A stretch of DNA of 64,000 nucleotides from Blastochloris viridis (lineage in GTDB: Bacteria > Pseudomonadota > Alphaproteobacteria > Rhizobiales > Xanthobacteraceae), in NCBI RefSeq assembly GCF_001402875.1, contig NZ_CP012946.1, positions 2,768,001 to 2,832,000 of the forward strand. The letters run 5' to 3'. The position numbers and the translations under genes were made by a program. Within the stretch, counting starts at the first letter, position 1. Each line of letters opens with the position of its first letter. The notes under the pieces were generated by a model. That model was given only the letters and a program-made list of their open reading frames with translations, did not search any database and was not told the origin of the DNA. Of the stretch, positions 58,082-64,000 are shown in pieces.

Positions 58082-58169
58082 GACCGCCTCGGCGTGGACG
58101 CTGGGCTCGAAATGCCGGCGCGTGCCACGTAGCTGATCGCGTCGACCCGGCGATAGCAAGCGGTGTCGG

Positions 58170-58811
58170 TCAGGACCGGTGCGGTTCCGGCGGGTGCACC
58201 TTGAGCAGGATCGCCGCCAGCCGCTCGGCGATCTCGTCGGGCGTCTCGCAGTGGACAACACCCGGCACATTCGGCGCGCCGGCGATGACCAGCACCGGCC
58301 GGCCGAAATGGAGCGCGAACGCGATCTCCGACAAGGTTCCGGGCCCGCCGCCGATCGCGACCAGCGCGGCACCGCCGCTAGCGATCAGGGTGTTGCGCGC
58401 CGAGCCGATGCCGGTCGGCAGCGCCACGCTGACGAACGGATTGGCCTGCGCATCGTCGGGCTCGGGCAACAGGCCGATGCTGAAACCGCCGACGGCGGCG
58501 ACGCCGCGGCATACCGCGTCCATCACCCCGCTCTTGCCGCCGCACAGCACGACGCAGCCCATGCCGGCGAGGCGCTCGCCGACCGCGGCGGCAGTCTCGA
58601 GCTGAACGGCCTCGCCGGCACGAGGTCCCGCAACGGCAATCAGCCGCCGCCGCGTCCCCGGCCGGTTCGACACCCAGGCCACGGCTTCGCGCCGCGACAC
58701 TGGACGCGGCGCAACCAGCGCCCCATCCTTTTCAACCCACCGCCACGACAGGGGGTCGAGAATCTGCCCGTTATGGTGTAAATGACCAGTTGTGTCGCAT
58801 ACAGTCAGCAT
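58170..58811 (-). CDS. TIGR00725-type SLOG-fold protein (paralogue 2)
   Basis: A product of 213 residues. The domain (LIAVAGPRAGEAVQLETAAAVGERLAGMGCVVLCGGKSGVMDAVCRGVAAVGG) ends with GGGPGTLSEIAFALHFGRPVLVI, a complete PGGxGTxxE-like motif, unlike paralogue 1. A 50-residue N-terminal part (LDPLSWRWVEKDGALV...PVSRREAVAWV) is also present. It is the first gene of the ABC operon, divergent from the DeoR gene. One candidate operator lies just inside the 5' end, so the true start could be a little downstream. Confidence 0.8.
   Translation of the reverse strand: MLTVCDTTGHLHHNGQILDPLSWRWVEKDGALVAPRPVSRREAVAWVSNRPGTRRRLIAVAGPRAGEAVQLETAAAVGERLAGMGCVVLCGGKSGVMDAVCRGVAAVGGFSIGLLPEPDDAQANPFVSVALPTGIGSARNTLIASGGAALVAIGGGPGTLSEIAFALHFGRPVLVIAGAPNVPGVVHCETPDEIAERLAAILLKVHPPEPHRS
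58777..58790. promoter_or_regulatory. Candidate DeoR-family operator, copy 1
   Basis: TGTAAATGACCAGT. It matches the copy at 58857-58870 at 12 of 14 positions, 80 bp apart and flanking the divergent start region. Confidence 0.45.
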
Positions 58812-58856
58812 CTGGAGCCCAAAGCGAACGCGGCCTATCCTTCGACCATAGCGCGA

Positions 58857-58870
58857 TGTAAATTACCGGT
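58857..58870. promoter_or_regulatory. Candidate DeoR-family operator, copy 2
   Basis: TGTAAATTACCGGT, just before the regulator start (ATG 58875). It would allow autoregulation and looping with copy 1. Confidence 0.45.
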
Positions 58871-58874
58871 CACG

Positions 58875-59690
58875 ATGTCAGATTTGACCATTCCGATTGA
58901 TCCACCCGACGATTCGCCCGACGCAGCGGGGGTCGCCATCACGGAACGCCAGCAGGCGATCGTCGACCGCGTGCGCCATGACGGCTTCGTCACCATCGAA
59001 GCACTCGCACGCGACTTCGGCGTGTCCGCGCAGACCATTCGGCGCGAAATCATCCGCCTCAACGAACTCGAACTGTTGCAGCGCTTCCACGGCGGCGCCG
59101 GCCTGCCCGTCAACACCGTGCGGCTCGGCTACGCCGAGAAGCGGCAACTTTCCGCTACAGCCAAGGCAAGGATCGGTCGACGCGCGGCCGACCTCATCGC
59201 CAGCGGCACCGCGGTGTTCATCGATGTCGGTACTACCGCGGAGGCGGTCGGCCGCGCGCTGACCGAGCGGGCGGACGTGCGCATTTTCACGCCCAGCCTG
59301 CGGGTGGCGACGCTGTTCGCCGGGCGCGACGATGTCGAGGTGTTCGTGCCGGGCGGCATCCTGCGCGGCGCCGACGGCTCGCTGATCGGCGATGCCACCG
59401 GCGAGATGCTGGCGCGGTTCCGGTTCGACGTCGCCTTCATCGGGCTGTCCGGCTTCGACGCCGACGGCACGCCGATGGACTTCGACATGCAGAAGGTGGC
59501 GGTGAAACGCGTCGCCATCAGCCGGGCCCGGCAGGTCTACGGCCTCGCCGACAGCTCCAAATTCGGCCGCGAGGCCATCGTGCGCATCGCGCCGCCGGGC
59601 AGCTTTTCCGGGCTGGTGTGCGACCGTGCCCCCGACGGCACGCTCGGCGACACCCTGCAGCGCATTGGTGTCGAGATTCTGACAGCGTGA
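58875..59690 (+). CDS. DeoR/GlpR family transcriptional regulator
   Basis: A product of 271 residues. The N-terminal winged helix is ITERQQAIVDRVRHDGFVTIEALARDFGVSAQTIRREIIRLNELELLQRFHGGA, the DeoR signature. The C-terminal sugar-phosphate-sensing domain has IFIDVGTTAEAVGRAL-like and FIGLSGFDADG blocks. It probably represses the divergent ABC/SLOG operon until a phosphorylated sugar or related compound is bound (inference). ATG 58875 is preferred to an upstream in-frame start. Confidence 0.9.
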   Translation: MSDLTIPIDPPDDSPDAAGVAITERQQAIVDRVRHDGFVTIEALARDFGVSAQTIRREIIRLNELELLQRFHGGAGLPVNTVRLGYAEKRQLSATAKARIGRRAADLIASGTAVFIDVGTTAEAVGRALTERADVRIFTPSLRVATLFAGRDDVEVFVPGGILRGADGSLIGDATGEMLARFRFDVAFIGLSGFDADGTPMDFDMQKVAVKRVAISRARQVYGLADSSKFGREAIVRIAPPGSFSGLVCDRAPDGTLGDTLQRIGVEILTA

Positions 59691-60101
59691 GGCGGGCGAG
59701 GCGCTCGGGCCGCCCCCAGCGCACCCCCGCCCGGCACCACCGGATTTCGCGTCCGACGCGAATCACCGGACCGGTGATCGGTCAACCGGGCAGAATCGGG
59801 CGAATCACGGTACGGTTGTCCTCAGCAACGACGATGGAACGGTTTTCAACGTTGCTCCCCGCCTGCAATCCGGTGGCAGCCGGACGCCATCGCCGGAGCG
59901 CTGCCGGGCTTCTTTGGATCAGTCCGGGCGCGCTGGTTCGCGGCCAGTGACCACGGTTTGGGACGCGCTGCGGCCTCGCTTTGAGCGTCCGTCGATCCGG
60001 CTGCACCCGGCGGCTATTCTAAGCCTTTGAATTAACGCATTCTCTTTCGCAAAATCGGTATCCACTTTTGCGGAGAATGCTTCTCGCTCCGGCCGTAGGT
60101 G
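59691..60101. other. Non-coding gap with repeat (411 bp)
   Basis: This gap lies between the convergent DeoR and amidohydrolase genes. It contains copy 2 of the 63-bp palindromic repeat and small GC palindromes near 59745-59780. No gene is evident. Confidence 0.5.
60019..60081. repeat. 63-bp palindromic repeat, copy 2
   Basis: It starts CTAAGCCTTTGA and ends GCGGAGAATGCT; arms GCATTCTC...CGCAAAA and TTTTGCGGAGAATGC. It is paired with 22622-22684. Confidence 0.7.
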
Positions 60102-60989
60102 CTACTCGGCGGCGGCCTGGAACGGCACCAGGTCGGCGAAGGGCAGCTCGGCGAGACGCCGGATCAGCACGACGAGGTCGTCCCGCATCCGCTCGAACCG
60201 AACCGATTTCCGGAACTTGGCCTCATCGAGATAGAGCGCGCGATTGATCTCGATCTGCAGTGCATGGTGGCCGGCGGCCGGGTTGCCGTAGTGCTCGGTT
60301 ATGAACCCCCCGGCATAGGGCTTGTTGCGGTGGACGACATAGCCAAGCTCGCGCAACGTGGCCTCGACCGTCTCGACGATGAGCGGCGCACAGCTGGTGC
60401 CATAGCGGTCGCCAATCACCACGTCCGCCTTCGGGCGATCCTCGCGGCTGACCACGCTCGATGGCATCGAATGGCAGTCGAGCAGCACCGTGGTCTGGAA
60501 TTCGCGGTAGAGGCGGGCAAGCGCCTGCCGCAGCACCCGGTGGTACGGCATGTAATAAGCCTCGATGCGCTGCAGCGCGCCCTCGACCGGCAGGCGGCGG
60601 TCGTAGATCTCCACGGCGTCGCCGACGACGCGGGCGATGGTACCGAGCCCGCCGGCGACGCGCAGCGAGCGGGTGTTGACGAACGGCGGCAGGCGGCCGT
60701 CGAACATCCGGGGGTCGAGTTCGTACGGCTCGCGGTTGAGATCGATGAACGAACGCGGAAAATGGGCGCGCATGAAGGTGAGCGACAGATCCTGCGGCGG
60801 CTGGAACAGCTCGTCGACGAAACTGTCCTCCGAGCGGCGCAGGGTATCCAGCGACAGCCGGCCGCTGGCAAGGAAGTCGGGCGGGTAGACGCGGCCGCTA
60901 TGGGGAGAGTTGAGCAGCAGCGGCGCCGACGGCTGGGCCGGCTCCGCAAGTTCGAACGGCGGATCGATTTCGGCGACTGTCGCGGTCAC
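60102..60989 (-). CDS. N-formylglutamate amidohydrolase family protein
   Basis: A product of 295 residues. The metal and catalytic blocks of this family are present: LLLNSPHSGRVYP, RSEDSFVDEL, LDCHSMPSS, IVIGDRYG-like VVIGDRYGTSC, and GFITEHYGNPAAGHHALQIEINR. It hydrolyses N-formylglutamate or a related N-acyl amino acid (the HutG type of histidine breakdown). In alphaproteobacteria it often sits next to cpdR, as here. GTG 60989 (MTATVAEIDPP) is the likely start; the upstream extension overlaps the MITE and is not coding. Confidence 0.88.
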   Translation of the reverse strand: MTATVAEIDPPFELAEPAQPSAPLLLNSPHSGRVYPPDFLASGRLSLDTLRRSEDSFVDELFQPPQDLSLTFMRAHFPRSFIDLNREPYELDPRMFDGRLPPFVNTRSLRVAGGLGTIARVVGDAVEIYDRRLPVEGALQRIEAYYMPYHRVLRQALARLYREFQTTVLLDCHSMPSSVVSREDRPKADVVIGDRYGTSCAPLIVETVEATLRELGYVVHRNKPYAGGFITEHYGNPAAGHHALQIEINRALYLDEAKFRKSVRFERMRDDLVVLIRRLAELPFADLVPFQAAAE

Positions 60990-61111
60990 GGTTTGATCCC
61001 GGCGGAAGGAACCATTCTCAACCGCGCCGGCACGACGCTCAAGTGATTTCGCCCCGGCCCGAGCAACCTGGAATGCCGCTGCACTGCCCGGTCGTCCCGG
61101 TAAGGCACTAA

Positions 61112-61381
61112 GAGACCGTTTGGAAACTCGGACGGCAGGCCGCGTTGTGGCGCGAACTGCCGGACGCCAGGAGGAAAGCGAGGCCGATACCGGGGAGTAC
61201 CTACGAGCTTTTTGACGCCGCGACCGGCGTTCGCCCCGCATCCCGAAGGGCCGGGCCGCTTTCGGGCGCCCGGTTCGTCGCCGATCTCGACCGTACTCCC
61301 CGGTACGCTCTTCGATCGGCTCCTGCCGGAGCGCCCGAAAGCGGCTCCGGCGCGGCCCCGTCGGAGTTTCCAAACGGTCTC
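61112..61381. mobile_element. 270-bp MITE-like element with TIRs and TAA duplication
   Basis: The left end begins GAGACCGTTTGGAAACTC (61112-61129) and the right end is its inverse, GAGTTTCCAAACGGTCTC (61364-61381); the match continues imperfectly for several more bases. TAA flanks both sides (61109-61111 and 61382-61384), as for an IS5-type 3-bp target duplication. No transposase frame lies inside. It sits 63 bp upstream of cpdR. Confidence 0.75.
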
Positions 61382-61443
61382 TAACCTCGTCTTTACCAGA
61401 GCGTTCGTTTATGAAGGGAACGAAAAGGTCGGGACACGGCGTG

Positions 61444-61806
61444 ATGCCCAAAATCTTGCTTGCAGAAGACGATAACGACATGCGGCGCTTTCTGGTGAAG
61501 GCGCTGAACGGTGCCGGCTATGAGGTGGTGTCGTTCGACAACGGGCTTTCGGCCTATCAGAGGCTGCGCGAGGAGCCGTTCGAACTGCTGCTGACCGACA
61601 TCGTGATGCCGGAGATGGACGGCATCGAGTTGGCCCGCCGCGCCACCGAGCTCGACCCCGACATCAAGGTGATGTTCATCACCGGCTTTGCCGCGGTGGC
61701 GCTCAACCCGGACTCGAACGCGCCGCGCGACGCCAAGGTGCTGTCGAAGCCGTTCCACCTGCGCGACCTCGTCAACGAGGTCCAGCGCATGCTTCAGGCT
61801 GCGTAA
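61444..61806 (+). CDS. cpdR: Response regulator CpdR
   Basis: A single receiver domain of 120 residues, MPKILLAEDDNDMRRFLVKAL. The phospho-acceptor is D52 in LLLTDIVMPEMDG, and the conserved Lys lies in VLSKPFHLRDLVNEV. The sequence is almost identical to the CpdR consensus. Unphosphorylated CpdR primes ClpXP to degrade cell-cycle proteins such as PdeA in Caulobacter; phosphorylation by the CckA-ChpT relay blocks it. ATG 61444 is the family start; longer in-frame starts exist. The MITE lies in its upstream region. Confidence 0.95.
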   Translation: MPKILLAEDDNDMRRFLVKALNGAGYEVVSFDNGLSAYQRLREEPFELLLTDIVMPEMDGIELARRATELDPDIKVMFITGFAAVALNPDSNAPRDAKVLSKPFHLRDLVNEVQRMLQAA

Positions 61807-61904
61807 TCCACAGGCCGTGACGACGTCGCAGGACCCGCTTGCAGCATCGGCAAAGTGCCTTTATAGGTCCTGCTCCCGGGGCCGAGACATCGGCCGATTG
61901 GAAT

Positions 61905-61979
<75 letters not shown>

Positions 61980-62121
61980 TTCCTTCTTCTTAGCCCTCAG
62001 CCAAAAGACGTGAGAGACTAACGGGTTAAGCACGGCGCACCGTGCAACCCCGGGAGTAACCCACAGTGTCGAAAACCCCTCGCAGACAAGCCGGTCACAC
62101 TGGTGTCACAGCGAGGACGAC

Positions 62122-62982
62122 ATGGCGACAATCCGCAAGCGCGGCGACAAGTGGCAGGTGCAGGTCCGGAGGCAGGGCCACGCCCCTATCACCCGCTCAT
62201 TCCTTCAGAAGGCCGATGCGGTGGCCTGGGCAAGGCAGACCGAAACCAAGCTCGATAGAGACGGGCTGGTGGTCGATACGTCCATGCTCAAACGGATGAC
62301 GAAATCGGACCTCGTGGAGCGGTATCTCACAGAGGTGGTGCCGAGGAAGCGCGGCGCAGCGGTTGAACGAATCATTCTCCGTGCCTTCCTGCGTTCCCCC
62401 TTGGCAAAGACAAGCCTGTCTGCGGTCACAGCCCAGGACTTCGCGAACTTCCGGGACGAACGGCTGCAGAAGGTCAAGGCGAGCACCCTGCGCCGGGAAT
62501 TCGGCATCCTCAGCCATTGCTTCGAGATGGCAAGGAAAGAGTGGTCCATCCCGCTCCCTGCGAATCCGTTGAGCACCGTCAAGCTTCCCAAGAATCCCCT
62601 GCCGAGAGACCGAAGGCTAGACCAGGACGACCCTGCCAAACTCGGCGCTGCCCTGGGCAAGACACGGGTATGGTGGCTTGAGCCGCTGGTCACCCTTGCT
62701 GTCGAGACGGGCATGCGCCGGGGTGAACTGGTGTCAATCCGCTGGTGCGACGTGGACCTTGTTGCCCGCACCGTCCACCTTCCCATGTCCAAGAATGGCC
62801 TGCCCAGGACCGTCCCCCTGACGCCGAAGGCCATTGAGACACTGGAGGCCATTCGCCCCGTGCCGATGCCGCCGAGGGAAACGCCCACGACGTCTGACCG
62901 GGTGTTCCCAGTGACCACCAACGCCGTACGGTTGGCCTGGGGCATGCGGATGGTCGCCAGCGGCATCGCAGCCTCTCTTTGA
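62122..62982 (+). pseudogene. Tyrosine-recombinase integrase, 3'-truncated
   Basis: 286 codons with an N-terminal SAM-like core-binding region and the first half of the catalytic domain: VTLAVETGMRRGELVSIRWCDVDL with catalytic R199, and the beta-hairpin Lys in MSKNGLPRTVPL. After FPVTTNAVRLAW the sequence departs (GMRMVASGIAASL) and stops. The HxxR, second His/Trp and Tyr blocks are absent, so it should be inactive. The remaining bases overlap a reversed fragment of a ribbon-helix-helix gene. It lies 142 bp after tRNA-Val, the usual place for an island integrase. Confidence 0.82.
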
Positions 62983-63025
62983 GGTCGGAAGGCACACGGA
63001 TGCTGAATGTCACTAGGCCACTCAT
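62969..63025 (-). pseudogene. Ribbon-helix-helix regulator, 5' fragment
   Basis: On the minus strand ATG 63025 has AGGAG upstream and reads MSGLVTFSIRVPSDLKERL, a typical N-terminal strand and first helix of an Arc-type repressor. After about residue 19 it becomes Arg/Trp-rich sequence that is the antisense of the integrase. The rest of the gene has been lost at the same junction that cut the integrase. Confidence 0.55.
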
Positions 63026-63050
63026 GGCTTCTCCTTGTGGTCCTATATTG

Positions 63051-63103
63051 AACCAAATTGGTTATAGCGGGTTCGAGGATTGAAGTCAAAACCACTTCGG
63101 TTT
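63051..63103. promoter_or_regulatory. Paired palindromic operators between divergent RHH genes
   Basis: AACCAA-A-TTGGTT (63051-63063) and AAACC-ACTTC-GGTTT (63089-63103) lie in the 89-bp gap between the RHH fragment (minus) and the Arc-like gene (plus). The layout is that of a repressor operator pair. Confidence 0.5.
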
Positions 63104-63114
63104 AAGACTGGACC

Positions 63115-63342
63115 ATGACCGAAGACGCGCAGTTGAAGATCAGGCTCCCCCGCGATTTGAAGGAGCGCATTGAAGCCGCTGCTGTCGCGGCGAACCGTTC
63201 ATGGAATGGGGAAATCGTGTCCCGGCTGGAAAAGAGCTTTCTATCGCCGCCTGACAAGACGCTGGAGGAACGTCTTATCTCGCTGGAGGAGGAGTTCGCG
63301 GACTTCAAGCTGATGGTGGAAGCAACGTATCGACGGATGTGA
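63115..63342 (+). CDS. Arc-family DNA-binding protein
   Basis: A product of 75 residues. The N-terminus QLKIRLPRDLKERIEAAAVAANRSWNGEIVSRLEKSF is a ribbon-helix-helix fold (beta strand, then two helices with the NRS(W/L)NxEI signature) as in phage Arc and Mnt. The C-terminal 30 residues (KTLEERLISLEEEFADFKLMVEATYRRM) form a short coiled coil that probably sets the oligomer state. It should repress its own promoter and the divergent gene through the paired palindromes upstream. Confidence 0.85.
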   Translation: MTEDAQLKIRLPRDLKERIEAAAVAANRSWNGEIVSRLEKSFLSPPDKTLEERLISLEEEFADFKLMVEATYRRM

Positions 63343-63453
63343 AATTCATTTCACTGGCCCGAACATGCCGGTGATCCACAGGCAACCATCTTGTTAGCCC
63401 CCTCAAACTCCTTCAAAATGCGTCGGTTTATAAAAGATCGTCGGGGGGCGTGG

Positions 63454-64000
63454 ATGGCGACTGAATTTAACTTGCCGGGGTCATCGTTCGAGGAAGTTCA
63501 GAAGATACTCAAGGGCTATGCCAGCGCCCCCGACCAAGCCTCTCTCGACAGTCTCTCCAAATTGGTCGGTCTGCATAAGACGATTATCAGTCGGAACAAT
63601 AAGTTCTTGACCGATGTCGGACTGATCAGCGGTGGCATGAAGAAAACCGCAACCGATCTAGGAAAAAAACTCGGTCGCGCACTCGACCACAAGCAGGCAG
63701 AAGACGCGCAGAACTACTGGAAGGAGGCTGTCCAAACGAATGAGAAGGTCGCCGGGTTGGTGACTACCGTTCGTATCAAGGGCGGCATGTCAGAAAAAGA
63801 CTTCTCTACCCACGTTCTTTACGTCTCCGGGCAAAGCAACACCTCCGGCAACAAGACCGGAGCGCGTTGTGTCGTGGACGTCCTAGTAGCGGCAAAGCTG
63901 CTTGTCGAGGAGAACGGGAAGTTAGTGGTGTCCGCCGCTCCCACCATTGACCCTCCGGTGGAGGTTGATTTGTCGTCTGGCGGCGCGGCCCCCAAGCGTG
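63454..64000 (+). CDS. Unrecognised protein with wHTH-like N-terminus (3' end outside window)
   Basis: Open from ATG 63454 (GGGGGG upstream) to the window end, 182 codons. It begins MATEFNLPGSSFEEVQKILKG. Residues 25-75 (ASLDSLSKLVGLHKTIISRNNKFLTDVGLISGG) look like a winged-helix DNA-binding fold. A second, similar-looking segment (FSTHVLYVSGQSN...GARCVVDVLVAAKLLVEENGKLVV) may be another winged helix. Base use is less GC-biased than in the chromosome, as expected for the island. I cannot name a family. Confidence 0.7.
   Translation, partial: MATEFNLPGSSFEEVQKILKGYASAPDQASLDSLSKLVGLHKTIISRNNKFLTDVGLISGGMKKTATDLGKKLGRALDHKQAEDAQNYWKEAVQTNEKVAGLVTTVRIKGGMSEKDFSTHVLYVSGQSNTSGNKTGARCVVDVLVAAKLLVEENGKLVVSAAPTIDPPVEVDLSSGGAAPKR

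Overview
The window is about 64 kb of very GC-rich chromosome. Its gene content points to an alphaproteobacterium of the Hyphomicrobiales (Rhizobiales), near the Rhodopseudomonas/Bradyrhizobium/Blastochloris group. The evidence is a hup/hyp uptake-hydrogenase operon with a HoxA/HupR-type regulator, CpdR beside an N-formylglutamate amidohydrolase, a TorF-type porin, an HmuQ-like haem monooxygenase near tonB-exbBD, and MetZ. The genus is an inference.

Layout. 1-8.5 kb: housekeeping and envelope genes (a membrane protein cut by the window edge, GNAT, Nudix, a metallophosphoesterase that seems to start at CTG, a glycine-zipper lipoprotein, two alpha/beta hydrolases, an isoprenylcysteine-methyltransferase-like protein). 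8.6-17.4 kb: a glycogen-to-trehalose cluster, with glgX divergent from a GH13 glucosidase, treZ and treY. 17.4-33.7 kb: mixed genes (HdeD-like, metZ, tex, a DadA-like oxidase, an L,D-transpeptidase, DUF2076, DUF2189, a TorF porin, DUF2937, CbiZ, an NAD(P)-binding protein, an HmuQ-like monooxygenase). 33.9-36.2 kb: exbB-exbD-tonB.

36.6-51.9 kb: one long minus-strand operon, hupSLCDFGH-(Cys-rich orf)-hupJK-hypABFCDE-hoxA. Most genes overlap by ATGA-type junctions. A good sigma-54 (-24/-12) promoter and a TTG-N5-CAA site lie upstream of hupS, and a T-rich hairpin follows hoxA. It encodes a membrane-bound H2-uptake [NiFe] hydrogenase with its maturation set. Two features are unusual: a 65-residue Cys-rich ORF sits where the rubredoxin HupI is normally encoded, and HoxA has Glu at the phospho-acceptor position.

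52.2-59.7 kb: a PHB-depolymerase-like esterase, then an ABC importer operon bracketed by two SLOG/TIGR00725 paralogues, with a divergent DeoR-family regulator and a matching pair of candidate operators. 60.1-61.8 kb: N-formylglutamate amidohydrolase and cpdR, separated by a 270-bp MITE-like element with terminal inverted repeats and a TAA target duplication.

61.9-64 kb: tRNA-Val(GAC) and the start of a foreign island of lower GC. It holds a 3'-truncated tyrosine integrase, a broken ribbon-helix-helix gene, a divergent Arc-like repressor with paired palindromic operators, and an unrecognised gene that runs off the end. Several families of intergenic palindromic repeats are scattered through the non-coding gaps.
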